From an uncultured Poribacteria bacterium (lineage in GTDB: Bacteria; Poribacteria; WGA-4E; PCPOR2b), in NCBI GenBank assembly GCA_958296125.1, contig OY282444.1, positions 3,815,623 through 3,879,622 of the forward strand: DNA of 64,000 nucleotides. Direction: 5' to 3'. Shown piece by piece: positions 24,351 to 33,683 of the stretch (position 1 is the first letter of the stretch; every line of letters begins with the position of its first letter). Made by a program: the position numbers and the translations under genes. Below the pieces are notes generated by a model. It ran no database searches. It was not told where the DNA came from and saw only the letters and a program-made list of their open reading frames with translations.

Positions 24351-26807
24351 ATGAGACTGAGCATGGAGCAGCTTTTTAAAGAACTATACTTTGCCCCGAC
24401 CGAAGATGACATTGATAAAATAATCAACAATCATTCCGATATTTTCAAACAAGAAAATTGGTGTCCCCTCGGGGGTAACGAAAACAATTTCGGTGTGATA
24501 GAAAACCAACAGTCAAGTCCCATTGCCGCACTAATAGAGAAGATCACAAATTCAATTGATGCGGTTTTAATAAAGAAATGCCAGGAAGCAGGCATTAACC
24601 CTAAATCTGGACAAGCCCCCAAATCCATGGAAGAAGCCAAGGTAAAATTTTTCACCAATCACGGAGATTGGGATTTACCCGGCAGAAGAAAAGAACAATC
24701 AGAAAGCATCCAAATAATCGCCGATGGACCAAAGTTGAAAACTTCTCTGATTATTTATGACGATGGTGAGGGGCAACATCCTGACGACTTCAAGAACACT
24801 TTCCTGTCACTGCTGTACGGCAACAAGAATGAAATCCACTTTGTACAAGGCAAATACAATATGGGCGGAAGCGGTGCTATCGTATTTTGCGGTAAAAAGC
24901 GTTACCAGTTAATCGGCTCAAAGAAATATGACAACACAAGTAAGTTCGGCTTCACGTTAATCAGGGAACACCCACTGAGCAAAGAAGAAGAAAAGATCAA
25001 AAAGAGTACGTGGTATGAATACTTAAAGGTGAATGGAGAAATTCCAGCTTTTCACTCCGATCGACAGCATTTGGGATTACATAACAGGGATTTTAAGACA
25101 GGCACGATTATCAAACTATACTCGTATGATTTGCCAGCAGGGATCCGTTCTGTTATTTCTAGAGATTTGAATCGAAGCATCAATGAATATCTGTTTGACC
25201 CTGTTTTACCTGTGATTACGGTTGATAAAAAAGAACGATATCCTCGTGACCGCGCCCTAGAAAGGGCTTTATATGGGTTAAAACGGAGATTAGAACAGGA
25301 TGACAGTAGGTATGTCGAAACATATTTCTCTGACGATTTTTATAACGCATCCTTTGGAGAAATGAAAGCAACTTGCTATGTCTTCAAAACGAAAATGGAT
25401 GATCGATCTGTAAAAGAAACCAAGGAGACAATCCGTAGCGAATTTTTTAAAAATAATATGTCTGTATTGTTTTCAGTCAATGGACAGGTACATGGGCACT
25501 ATACATCTGAATTCATAACCCGTTCTCTGAAATTGAACCTACTCAAAGAACATCTCCTCATTCATGTTGATTGTACGAATATGAACTACAACTTCCGTAA
25601 AGAGTTGTTTATGGCTTCCCGAGACCGATTAAAAGATGGCAAAGAAACAAGGGATTTGAGACAATTTCTGGCTGAGAAACTTGGGGATAAAAATGGCCGC
25701 TTGGTTGAAATTCAGAAACGTCGGAAAGAGTCCATAGCAGTAGGAAATGGAGATGCCAAAGAGTTACTAAAATCCTTGACACAGAATCTACCAATGGATA
25801 GCGACTTGATGAAGTTGTTATCCCAAACCCTAAAATTAGATCAACAAACTAACGGTAGCCCCCCAAAAAAGAAGCGTCCAAAGTCAAAGAAAAAACAAAA
25901 TGACACGCAACCCTTTAACCCTCAAAGATTTCCATCGCGCTTTAAGAGACGTGTGAAGGGTTCTGCTGAAAAAGCGGTGGCAATACCGATTGATGGGGAA
26001 AAAACAGTTTATTTCGATACAGACGTAGAAGACCACTATTTTGACCGTATTGAAGATCCGGGGGAATTGAAAATTGCCCTTCTTGATTTCAAAACGAATG
26101 AAACGCAAGGCGGCAATGCGCCAGGACAGGTCGACCAAATTGAAGATGTACTCGATATACAGAAAAGTAGCCCACAAAAGGGCACAATCAAGATTCATTT
26201 AAGTCCGAAAGAAGCCGCACATCTCGGCGATGCAGCGAGGATTAAAGCAAGCCTGAGTGACCCAAGTGGAGAATTTGAGCCGGAAATCTTCTGGGTGAAG
26301 ATAAGTGATCCTAAAGCTCCTAAGCTACCTGCAAAGAAAACAGAAGAAGCGGAAATCCCGAATTTAGGTTTACCTGAATTGGTATTAACTCATCAAGAAC
26401 AAAAGGACAAAAAGGACAATACCGTAACCTGGGAGAAAGTCGAAGTTGCGACATCTGAAACAATAGACCATTCCACCGTAATGTATCCCATGATTGATGG
26501 CGAAAAGTTAGAGAAAATCTATATCAATATGGACAGCACCGTATTCATGAATTTCAAACCTAAAAATCCAAATGAGGAACAGTTGGAGTTAGCTCAACGA
26601 AAATACATCGCCTCGGTGTATTTCCACACGCTGTTTCTCTACACTATCACGAAAAATCGCAAATACAAGTTCAGACAGGAAGAGGACACCGGCGATTCCG
26701 ATGTCGAACTAGACGATTATCTTAAAGATTTATTTGCAAGCCATTACGCAGAATTTATCCTGAACTTCGGAACAGCAGATGGAGTTATACAGTTACTAGA
26801 AGATTAA
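24351..26807 (+). CDS. GHKL-type ATPase (MutL/Hsp90/MORC-like fold), 818 residues
   Basis: The N-terminal 180 residues carry the Bergerat ATP-binding motifs: Glu63-x3-Asn67-x2-Asp70 (N box), Asp-Asp-Gly-Glu-Gly near 137-141 (G1) and Asn-Met-Gly-Gly-Ser-Gly-Ala near 170-176 (G2). The lack of His-kinase motifs separates it from sensor kinases. A Lys-rich linker at about residues 504-530 joins a C-terminal region without recognisable domain. GHKL ATPases act as ATP-driven clamps, as in MutL, gyrase B, Hsp90 and MORC. Its position between DGQHR and GIY-YIG genes suggests DNA binding or remodelling in a defence context. AGGAGG precedes the start by about 9 bases. Confidence 0.75.
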   Translation: MRLSMEQLFKELYFAPTEDDIDKIINNHSDIFKQENWCPLGGNENNFGVIENQQSSPIAALIEKITNSIDAVLIKKCQEAGINPKSGQAPKSMEEAKVKFFTNHGDWDLPGRRKEQSESIQIIADGPKLKTSLIIYDDGEGQHPDDFKNTFLSLLYGNKNEIHFVQGKYNMGGSGAIVFCGKKRYQLIGSKKYDNTSKFGFTLIREHPLSKEEEKIKKSTWYEYLKVNGEIPAFHSDRQHLGLHNRDFKTGTIIKLYSYDLPAGIRSVISRDLNRSINEYLFDPVLPVITVDKKERYPRDRALERALYGLKRRLEQDDSRYVETYFSDDFYNASFGEMKATCYVFKTKMDDRSVKETKETIRSEFFKNNMSVLFSVNGQVHGHYTSEFITRSLKLNLLKEHLLIHVDCTNMNYNFRKELFMASRDRLKDGKETRDLRQFLAEKLGDKNGRLVEIQKRRKESIAVGNGDAKELLKSLTQNLPMDSDLMKLLSQTLKLDQQTNGSPPKKKRPKSKKKQNDTQPFNPQRFPSRFKRRVKGSAEKAVAIPIDGEKTVYFDTDVEDHYFDRIEDPGELKIALLDFKTNETQGGNAPGQVDQIEDVLDIQKSSPQKGTIKIHLSPKEAAHLGDAARIKASLSDPSGEFEPEIFWVKISDPKAPKLPAKKTEEAEIPNLGLPELVLTHQEQKDKKDNTVTWEKVEVATSETIDHSTVMYPMIDGEKLEKIYINMDSTVFMNFKPKNPNEEQLELAQRKYIASVYFHTLFLYTITKNRKYKFRQEEDTGDSDVELDDYLKDLFASHYAEFILNFGTADGVIQLLED

Positions 26808-26831
26808 CCTTCTCAACGCCAAAGAAATCAA

Positions 26832-27314
26832 ATGTCAGTTGTCGATCTAATTGATGAACAAGATCAGCTAAAAGCGCATCAGTATAAATTTTCCCTCTGG
26901 CCCCGAGCATGGGCGGCGTATAATCTCCCAGATCCGTTCAAGTGGGAAATTTATCCCTTTCAACAAGATCAGATTGATAACATCCCAAGTCAACCGGGGA
27001 TTTATAGTTTTGTGATTCAACCGGGGATTGCATCACATTCTAACTGTTCATATCTGGTGTATATTGGTCGAACAGAGCGCACCCTTCGAGTCCGCTTCAG
27101 GGAATACTTGCGCGAGCAGAACAAGAGGGAAGGTCGTCCAAAAATCGTGAGATTACTGAACAAATACCAAGACTATCTTTATTTCTGTTGTTCAGTAATT
27201 GCGGAAACAGAACGGATTACGGAAATTGAGGAGGCACTTATCAATGCGTTTCTGCCACCCTGTAATGACCAATTCTCCGCGGAAATGAGTCGCGTTATAG
27301 GAGCGTTCCGATGA
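26832..27314 (+). CDS. GIY-YIG nuclease family protein
   Basis: A 160-residue protein with an N-terminal extension of about 50 residues and a compact GIY-YIG domain: Gln-Pro-Gly-Ile-Tyr-Ser-Phe at 54-60, Leu-Val-Tyr-Ile-Gly-Arg at 75-80, Thr-Leu-Arg-Val-Arg-Phe-Arg-Glu at 84-91, and the catalytic-Glu region Glu-Ile-Glu-Glu-Ala-Leu-Ile-Asn at 131-138 followed by Pro-Pro-Cys-Asn. All features of an active family member are visible. The stop codon overlaps the start of the next gene by 4 bases (ATGA), so the two are translationally coupled. Confidence 0.8.
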   Translation: MSVVDLIDEQDQLKAHQYKFSLWPRAWAAYNLPDPFKWEIYPFQQDQIDNIPSQPGIYSFVIQPGIASHSNCSYLVYIGRTERTLRVRFREYLREQNKREGRPKIVRLLNKYQDYLYFCCSVIAETERITEIEEALINAFLPPCNDQFSAEMSRVIGAFR

Positions 27315-28573
27315 AAAAAACAGATGAACTCATCATTCCAGCCCTCAGAGCGCACATGGGCGATTGGATCTATTATGTGACATTCCTACGGATGGATCAA
27401 ATCGCGGATCAGATTCAGATCGCTCAGGAAATTCACTCAAGTAACGTGCTCAAGGATATGATTCAGCGTGAGATTACTAACAGAGCCGGTCAAATAGCTG
27501 ACTATCTGTTAAAACAGCCGCAGCGATTCTTCAATTCCCTTATCGTCGGGGTTTATGGCGGTTCGCCCAACTGGTATGAATTGGCGATTGGCACAAATCC
27601 CCGTTTTGATGCCCCTGTTCTCCCGCAGGAGTTGAAGGGTGTACTCGGAGTTCTCCGGCTTGACGGAACGCAAACCCTCTTTGCGATTGACGGGCAGCAT
27701 CGCGTCCAAGGAATTAAGCAGGCACTCGAGAAAGACGATGAATTGAGACGGGAAGAGGTGAGCGTTATCTTTGTTGCACATCGGAATGATTCGGACGGAA
27801 TGGAACGGACGCGTCGCCTTTTTACAACATTGAATTGGTATGCTAAGCCGGTCAGTAAAAGTGAAATCGTCGCGCTTGACGAAGACGACATCCTCGCAAT
27901 CACGACGCGGGAATTGGTTGAAAAACATTCACTTTTTCAAGAGAAAATTTCACTGGCAAAAACGAAAGCGGTTGCAGTCAAAGATAACAGGAGTTTTACA
28001 ACGATTATAACCCTCTATGATGTTTTGGAAATCCTATTTCGCAAGCAGGGAAGGGGTTGGAAAGAATTTAAGCGATACCGCCCGGCGGATGGTGATATCT
28101 CTAATTTTTACGTTAAAAGCGCGCAATTTTGGGACACGATGGCTGAGCATTTCCCACCGTTAGCGGAGGTTCTAACGAGCCAACCGGGTGAAAATGTTGC
28201 TGGCCGTTATCGTCATAGAGAAGGGGGGCATTTGATTTTCAGACCTGTTGGGCTTCTGATTATTGCTCACGTTGTCAGGCAAGCGAAAGATTCAGGGTTG
28301 ACCGAAAGAGAAGCGATTAAACGGATTTCCGAAATTTCAATGGAGCTGACAGATGAACCGTGGGTGGGCTTACTGTGGGACAAAACCAATCAACGAATGA
28401 TTAGCGCACCGCCTAACCAAAAAGTAGCGAAGCAACTCCTTTTCTACAAGATCGGCGGCAATACGGATGAGATGAAAACAAACGAAGAGAAGCTCCGACA
28501 GGAGTATGCTGGGTTACTCAACAAGGACAAATCCGAAGTGACCTTAACCCGAGTCCACGCCTCTCTTCCCTAA
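27311..28573 (+). CDS. DGQHR-domain protein (DndB-like), standard size
   Basis: A 420-residue protein with Leu-Phe-Ala-Ile-Asp-Gly-Gln-His-Arg-Val-Gln-Gly-Ile at about 123-135, the DndB/DGQHR signature, and a following Phe-Thr-Thr-Leu-Asn segment typical of the family. DndB binds DNA and controls phosphorothioate gene expression in known Dnd systems. It is a paralogue of the larger DGQHR protein at 22020. The start codon overlaps the upstream stop, which ties it to the GIY-YIG gene. The Asp-Gly-Gln-His-Arg residues are intact. Confidence 0.85.
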   Translation: MKKTDELIIPALRAHMGDWIYYVTFLRMDQIADQIQIAQEIHSSNVLKDMIQREITNRAGQIADYLLKQPQRFFNSLIVGVYGGSPNWYELAIGTNPRFDAPVLPQELKGVLGVLRLDGTQTLFAIDGQHRVQGIKQALEKDDELRREEVSVIFVAHRNDSDGMERTRRLFTTLNWYAKPVSKSEIVALDEDDILAITTRELVEKHSLFQEKISLAKTKAVAVKDNRSFTTIITLYDVLEILFRKQGRGWKEFKRYRPADGDISNFYVKSAQFWDTMAEHFPPLAEVLTSQPGENVAGRYRHREGGHLIFRPVGLLIIAHVVRQAKDSGLTEREAIKRISEISMELTDEPWVGLLWDKTNQRMISAPPNQKVAKQLLFYKIGGNTDEMKTNEEKLRQEYAGLLNKDKSEVTLTRVHASLP

Positions 28574-28657
28574 AAAATCGTCCCATGCTTCAAAGCCGGT
28601 GACCAGCAGATGGAATTCTACAATTACTTAGAGAAATCTAATGTCAAAGGAAACTAG

Positions 28658-29605
28658 TTGAGCGCACTGTTCTCAACCCTCCCAGATAAAATCAATGCCT
28701 CCTTCTCAAGGCATGAAACTTTCCCTTTTCGCTATACGTGGTTGAAGAAGGGGGTTGATGCGGTGAGAGACAGGTCAACCATTTTTGCCGATGATAGTGC
28801 GACAATCACCTTAGGCGTTGGGAAGAATATGGTGCGTTCGATTCACCATTGGTGTCAGGCCACTCAACTCATTGAAGGTGACATGATGGGGTCCAATCAT
28901 CGCAGGCGGTTTGTTCCGACTAAACTTGGCGATAAAATCTTCGCCGATGACGGGTTCGATCCGTATCTTGAGGATGCGGCGACACTGTGGTTCATCCATT
29001 GGCGGCTTGCAACAAACGCTAACCGGGCAACTACATGGTTTTGGGCGTTCAGCGTCTTCGGTCAAAATGAGTTTAGCAAGGACAAATTTATCTCTGAACT
29101 GATCGATTGGAGTCAGAAAAACACGCGGAATCGAATCTCAGAAAATTCGATTAGACGGGATGTCGATTGTTTTTTCCGGACGTATGTCCCCTCTCGCCTG
29201 ACAAAAACTACCATTATGGAAGATACCTTCGATTGTCCGCTTGTCGAATTGGACTTGATCTCTGATTCACCCGACGGAAACACCTACCGATTCCGTCGCG
29301 GTCCGAAAGCTCCGCTCCCAGCTGAGATATTCGCCGCCGCCTTTTTTGAGTTTTGGGATACCTGCTTTTCAGAAAACAGTGCACTCACATTTGCAAACAT
29401 CGCTTATTGGGAAAAAAGCCCGGGTCGAATTTTTCAGTTGGATGAGGATGCCCTTGTTGAATATCTTGAGGGGCTCGAAAGTCTCACGGATGGTGCGTTG
29501 CGCTACGATGAAACGGCGGGAATGAAACAGGTTTACCGATACCGAAAAATTGACCCGATGGAGCTGCTCCATAAATATTACCGAAGTAACTTGCTTGTGT
29601 GTTAA
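28658..29605 (+). CDS. DUF4007 family protein
   Basis: A 315-residue protein starting with TTG, preceded by AAAGGA at a spacing of about 8. The N-terminus has Phe-Ser-Arg-His-Glu-Thr-Phe-Pro-Phe-Arg-Tyr-Thr-Trp-Leu-Lys-Lys-Gly, the recognisable opening of DUF4007. This family is usually found next to PAPS-reductase/DndC-like genes; its function is unknown and a DNA-binding role is possible. A Cys-containing segment (Phe-Asp-Cys-Pro, Asp-Thr-Cys-Phe) occurs later. Its presence is one of the best signs that the cassette concerns DNA modification. The ATPase starts 67 bases downstream. Confidence 0.82.
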   Translation: MSALFSTLPDKINASFSRHETFPFRYTWLKKGVDAVRDRSTIFADDSATITLGVGKNMVRSIHHWCQATQLIEGDMMGSNHRRRFVPTKLGDKIFADDGFDPYLEDAATLWFIHWRLATNANRATTWFWAFSVFGQNEFSKDKFISELIDWSQKNTRNRISENSIRRDVDCFFRTYVPSRLTKTTIMEDTFDCPLVELDLISDSPDGNTYRFRRGPKAPLPAEIFAAAFFEFWDTCFSENSALTFANIAYWEKSPGRIFQLDEDALVEYLEGLESLTDGALRYDETAGMKQVYRYRKIDPMELLHKYYRSNLLVC

Positions 29606-29672
29606 TCCGAAAATAATTTCAATGCCGTGAAGATGGAGACCCATCAATATAGACTCAGACCAAAAAGTATCC

Positions 29673-32600
29673 ATGAACACAACCATTCCACTTTCCGAAC
29701 TCTTCCATGTTACCAGCCGCTTTCATCGCTCGGTCCATCTTGAACGCGATTTTTATGGGGAGAACGCACTAGATGGGTATGTCCTAACGATCACGGCGCG
29801 GGAAACATTACGACGCGTGATTGCGGCCCTTGAAAATGAATTGACATCGAAAGCATGGTCTCTCACCGGTCCCTACGGTTCAGGAAAATCGGCGTTTGCA
29901 CTCTTTACTGGGAAGTTGCTAGGTGCCTCCGAATCGCCGACAACGCAGGGGGCTTTGAATCTGCTTAAATGCGGAGATGAATCCTTATGGCATCAATTCA
30001 GCCGCTTGGATCTGCACAAGGGGAGAGGGTTTTGTCCTGTGCTTATCTCTGGAGAACGCTCATCGATTACGCTGGCTCTACTGCGCGGATTGGAGCGTGG
30101 TCTCACCGCTTTTAGCGATTCGTCGGTGGGTAGTCGTGCTATTCATCGTGCGTCTTTCCGTCCATTTCTCTTAGACATCCAAAAACGGTTAGATGCAGCG
30201 GAAAATGGGATCCTGCCCCATGCCTCCGAAATCACGGATCTTTTTGAATCCGCGACATGCCAGATTGGGGTAGAAGGTGGGATCGGACTGTTATTGGTCG
30301 TCGATGAACTCGGAAAATTCCTTGAATACGCCGCACAAAATCCGGCAGACGGCGATCTGTTTGTGCTACAGAGTCTCGCCGAATTTGCTGCTAGAAGCGA
30401 AAAAACGCCTTTATTGATGCTGACAATTCTCCATCAAGCCTTTGAGCAGTACGCGCAACGGTTGGCAACATCCCAACGTGAGGAGTGGGCGAAGGTGCAG
30501 GGGCGTTTTGAGGATGTCGCCTTTGTGGAACCGACCGAGCAGGTGCTCCGCCTGATTGGGAACGCGATTGAGAGTCACTCGGCAGTTGAAAAGCGTCCGT
30601 TCCGAAACAAGGCAAACCTCTCTGTTGCGGTTGAGCTAGCCCTTAAACCACGCCAACTTGATACCAGCGAATTTATGTTGCTACTTGAAAACTGTTTGCC
30701 CCTCCACCCAACGGTCGCCCTAATTGTCAGTTCACTTTTCCGTCGATTCGCTCAAAACGAGCGCTCTCTTTTCGTCTTACTTAACTCCAGTGAACCGCAC
30801 GGACTCCAAGATTTTCTCTCTAACCAGTTCTACGATGGGCGCGTCCTGCCAACATTCAGGCTGTCCAATCTTTACGATTATATCCATACCGCTTTGGGCA
30901 GTAGTCTGTATACATCAAGGGACGGGTCGAAGTGGACGGAAATTGAGTCCGCAGTTGAGCGGTTATCAGACCCGTCTCCGATGACAGTGAAACTGATTAA
31001 AACCATCGGCCTGCTCGGTATTGTCGGAGAAGGAAGTGTAAATCTGAAGGCCTCAAAGGCTTTACTCCGCTACGCACTTGACGGTGGCATGGAGACAGCC
31101 CAGAACGAAGTTGATGAGCGAGTCGAATCGTTTGAGGCTGCCTTGGCGATGTTGGAGCAGCGTTCTATCGCTATTTACCGACGTTACAACGATGCCTACG
31201 CCCTATGGGAGGGAAGCGATATCGACATTGACGAAAAGCTCCGCGAGGCAAGGACGCACCGTGCCCCGAATCTGCGCTTGCCAGCTGCCCTCTCGACGCT
31301 GATGCAACAGCGCCCCCTGATTGCCCGCCGGCACCTCTTTGTAACCGGCACGTTGCGACACTTCGCGGTCCGATACACCGACCTCGAAGGATTTGATGCA
31401 GATCTACAAACGCCATCTGATGGTGCGGATGGACTTGTGCTTTATACCCTGCCTGCAAGCGAACTTGAGGCAGAACAGCTTGTTAAAAAGGCAACCGAGG
31501 CATCAGTCGCGGATCGAGCAGAGGTCCTCATAGCAATTCCCCAACCAATCGACTTTTTGCACGAAGCTGTGGTTGAACTTTGGTGTTTGGATTGGGTGGA
31601 GGAAAACACCCCCGAGCTCGCTGGCGATGCGACGGCACGTCGTGAACTTCGGGCGCGGCGCGCTGCAGCCGAACAAGAGGTATCCGAGCGATTGACTGCC
31701 CTTTTTGGTGTGAACATAGCTTCCCCGCAAGTGGGGGTCGGTCCTACGCCTAGTGGTAAGAGCACCGCCGGGGGCTGCTCATGGTATCATAACGGACAAT
31801 CGAAACAAATTGCCTCAAGAAGAGAGCTTAATGCGTATCTTTCCGAAATCTGCGACGCTGTTTATCACGCAACGCCAATCCTTCGTAATGAACTGATTAA
31901 TCGGAGACAAATCTCCTCGCAGGCGGCCTCCGCGCGGCGGAAACTCATCGGAGCGATGCTTGATTCCCAACAACAGGAGAATTTGGGTATCAGCGGCTAT
32001 CCGCCTGAAATGAGCATTTACCTCTCCCTACTATTCGATCCTGGGATACACCGTTGTGTGTCGGGGGTTTGGAGGTTTCATCCGCCGGAGGCCGATCATA
32101 AAACCCAAATCTACGCGATTTGGCTAGAGATTGAAAAATTTCTTAGCGAATGCGAGGAGAAGCGTCAATCCGTTGCCGAACTCTATAAACGATTGGAGCA
32201 GCCGCCTTTTGGATTGAGAAGCGGTCCGATGCCCATCCTTTTGTGCGCGGTTTTGCTGCATTACGAAGCGGAAACCGCGCTGTATGAAGATGGTTCCTTT
32301 GTCGCGGACCTCTCAATGCCGGTTTTTGAGCGGTTGATTCGGTCTCCTGAGAAATTTGGAATCAAGCGTTTCCGGATGGAAGGTATCCGATCAGAGGTGT
32401 TTGAGCAGTTTACAGGGATGATTTCTAAACCGGTGTCAACGATGGGGGAGGGGCCAAACCTGCTAGTAATTGTCAGACCGCTCATGCGTTTTATCGACAA
32501 ACTGCCCCGTTATACGATGCTCACGCAGGATTTAGGCAGCACAGCAATCGCCTTGCGTAAAGCTATCACCGATGCCCGAGAACCGGATGCCCTTCTTTTT

Positions 32601-33308
32601 GAACAGTTGCCTCAAGCTCTCGGTTTTGATGTTTTCGGTCCATCAGCGGAGACAGATTCAAAAACGGTTGATGCGTTTTTTAACAGCTTGCGAAGTTCAC
32701 TATCCGAGTTAAACCGAGCCTATGATGACCTGCTTGCTTTCATTGAACAGATGCTTGTTTCCGCGTTCTCTTTGCAATCGAATGGTAATCCGCTCCACAC
32801 GCAACTGATAAAGAGAGTATCCCCCCTGTTTGACTTAACCATTGAGCCGAAACTCAAAGGCTTTTTCATCCGAGTCTGTGACGAAGGACTTGATTTCAAG
32901 GGATGGCTTGAGGCAGTTGGGACATATATAGCCAACAAACCCCCGGCATCGTGGAACGACTCAGATAAAGCCCATTTTGAAATGAACCTTTCCGAGCTGG
33001 CGAGAAAGTTCCAGCATTTTGAAGCGGTGTCATTTGAGCGACAAAGGCAATCTGAAAAATCGGTTGACAACGCAGGCGAGGTGATTCGGGTTGGTATTAC
33101 CACGCTCTCTTCACCGGAGCAGGAACGGGTTATTACCGTGCCGCCAACCGCCGAGGCGCAAGCTGACAAAATCGAACGCAAAATCGAGCAAGTGTTTGAG
33201 GGCTTTGGTGTAGATGGGAATATCAACCTTCGCCTCGCTGTCTTGGCACGACTGTCACAGAAATTGATGGAACAACTTGAGGACTCAGCGAATGAGGGAA
33301 AAGGCTGA
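29673..33308 (+). CDS. Large P-loop ATPase of the defence-associated type, 1211 residues
   Basis: Walker A is Gly-Pro-Tyr-Gly-Ser-Gly-Lys-Ser at residues 66-73 and Walker B is Leu-Leu-Leu-Val-Val-Asp-Glu-Leu-Gly-Lys at 206-215, followed by Phe-Glu-Gln-Tyr-Ala and an Arg-finger-like Trp-Ala-Lys-Val-Gln-Gly-Arg-Phe near 270-280. The rest is a long helical region without a recognised domain. Length and layout are like BrxC/PglY of BREX and the ATPases beside PAPS-reductase/DUF4007 genes, but the N-terminus differs from BrxC as I know it. It is probably the motor or switch of the cassette. A 735-base antisense frame over its 3' end is a shadow. Confidence 0.8.
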   Translation: MNTTIPLSELFHVTSRFHRSVHLERDFYGENALDGYVLTITARETLRRVIAALENELTSKAWSLTGPYGSGKSAFALFTGKLLGASESPTTQGALNLLKCGDESLWHQFSRLDLHKGRGFCPVLISGERSSITLALLRGLERGLTAFSDSSVGSRAIHRASFRPFLLDIQKRLDAAENGILPHASEITDLFESATCQIGVEGGIGLLLVVDELGKFLEYAAQNPADGDLFVLQSLAEFAARSEKTPLLMLTILHQAFEQYAQRLATSQREEWAKVQGRFEDVAFVEPTEQVLRLIGNAIESHSAVEKRPFRNKANLSVAVELALKPRQLDTSEFMLLLENCLPLHPTVALIVSSLFRRFAQNERSLFVLLNSSEPHGLQDFLSNQFYDGRVLPTFRLSNLYDYIHTALGSSLYTSRDGSKWTEIESAVERLSDPSPMTVKLIKTIGLLGIVGEGSVNLKASKALLRYALDGGMETAQNEVDERVESFEAALAMLEQRSIAIYRRYNDAYALWEGSDIDIDEKLREARTHRAPNLRLPAALSTLMQQRPLIARRHLFVTGTLRHFAVRYTDLEGFDADLQTPSDGADGLVLYTLPASELEAEQLVKKATEASVADRAEVLIAIPQPIDFLHEAVVELWCLDWVEENTPELAGDATARRELRARRAAAEQEVSERLTALFGVNIASPQVGVGPTPSGKSTAGGCSWYHNGQSKQIASRRELNAYLSEICDAVYHATPILRNELINRRQISSQAASARRKLIGAMLDSQQQENLGISGYPPEMSIYLSLLFDPGIHRCVSGVWRFHPPEADHKTQIYAIWLEIEKFLSECEEKRQSVAELYKRLEQPPFGLRSGPMPILLCAVLLHYEAETALYEDGSFVADLSMPVFERLIRSPEKFGIKRFRMEGIRSEVFEQFTGMISKPVSTMGEGPNLLVIVRPLMRFIDKLPRYTMLTQDLGSTAIALRKAITDAREPDALLFEQLPQALGFDVFGPSAETDSKTVDAFFNSLRSSLSELNRAYDDLLAFIEQMLVSAFSLQSNGNPLHTQLIKRVSPLFDLTIEPKLKGFFIRVCDEGLDFKGWLEAVGTYIANKPPASWNDSDKAHFEMNLSELARKFQHFEAVSFERQRQSEKSVDNAGEVIRVGITTLSSPEQERVITVPPTAEAQADKIERKIEQVFEGFGVDGNINLRLAVLARLSQKLMEQLEDSANEGKG

Positions 33309-33363
33309 GCACTTCGGCTTAAACAGAGAGAAGATACGCTCGACCTGATTTCGTCGATGAAAC

Positions 33364-33543
33364 ATGTCCGAGGACAAATGTAGCATTTTTGCGACGACGG
33401 TGTGGCACAGTTTCGACAACTCCTTTGTGAATACGACCCTCCCTTTGAAATCAAAGTTCACCCCAAAAGTAAATGCGAAGTTGCTCGGAGAGTGCGTTTA
33501 TCGAAAAGATTGGTTTTTTTCACAGTTGTTTCAGGTGATTTAA
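33364..33543 (+). CDS. Small unrecognised open frame after the ATPase gene
   Basis: A 59-codon frame with ATG at 33364 and stop at 33541, lying in the 375-base gap between the ATPase and the LRR gene. The peptide contains Trp-His-Ser-Phe-Asp-Asn and ends Trp-Phe-Phe-Ser-Gln-Leu-Phe-Gln-Val-Ile. I recognise no family and see no strong ribosome-binding site. It may be a remnant of a gene that once followed the cassette, or chance. The rest of the gap shows no other structure. Confidence 0.2.
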   Translation: MSEDKCSIFATTVWHSFDNSFVNTTLPLKSKFTPKVNAKLLGECVYRKDWFFSQLFQVI

Positions 33544-33683
33544 GATAGCGGTGGCATCAAAATTGCTTGTGTTCGATGGACAGAGTGAATTTCGTTTGGC
33601 GACGATTCGCCGCAGATCCTATCTCGTTCTGTTGGAATGTCAACAGAACCTATTGGGCAACTCGCCCAAAATGGGAGGAAATT

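Noticed and set aside
20474-33308. Assignment as a standard Dnd, Ssp or BREX type 4 locus
   Set aside because: The partner genes required by these systems (cysteine desulfurase and DndD/DndE, SspB/SspC, or PglZ and BrxL) are absent from the window.
32720-33454. 244-codon open frame on the minus strand across the 3' end of the large ATPase gene
   Set aside because: It lies antisense to a clearly coding gene with Walker motifs, has a Ser/Cys/Arg-rich composition and no recognisable domain; it is a shadow frame.
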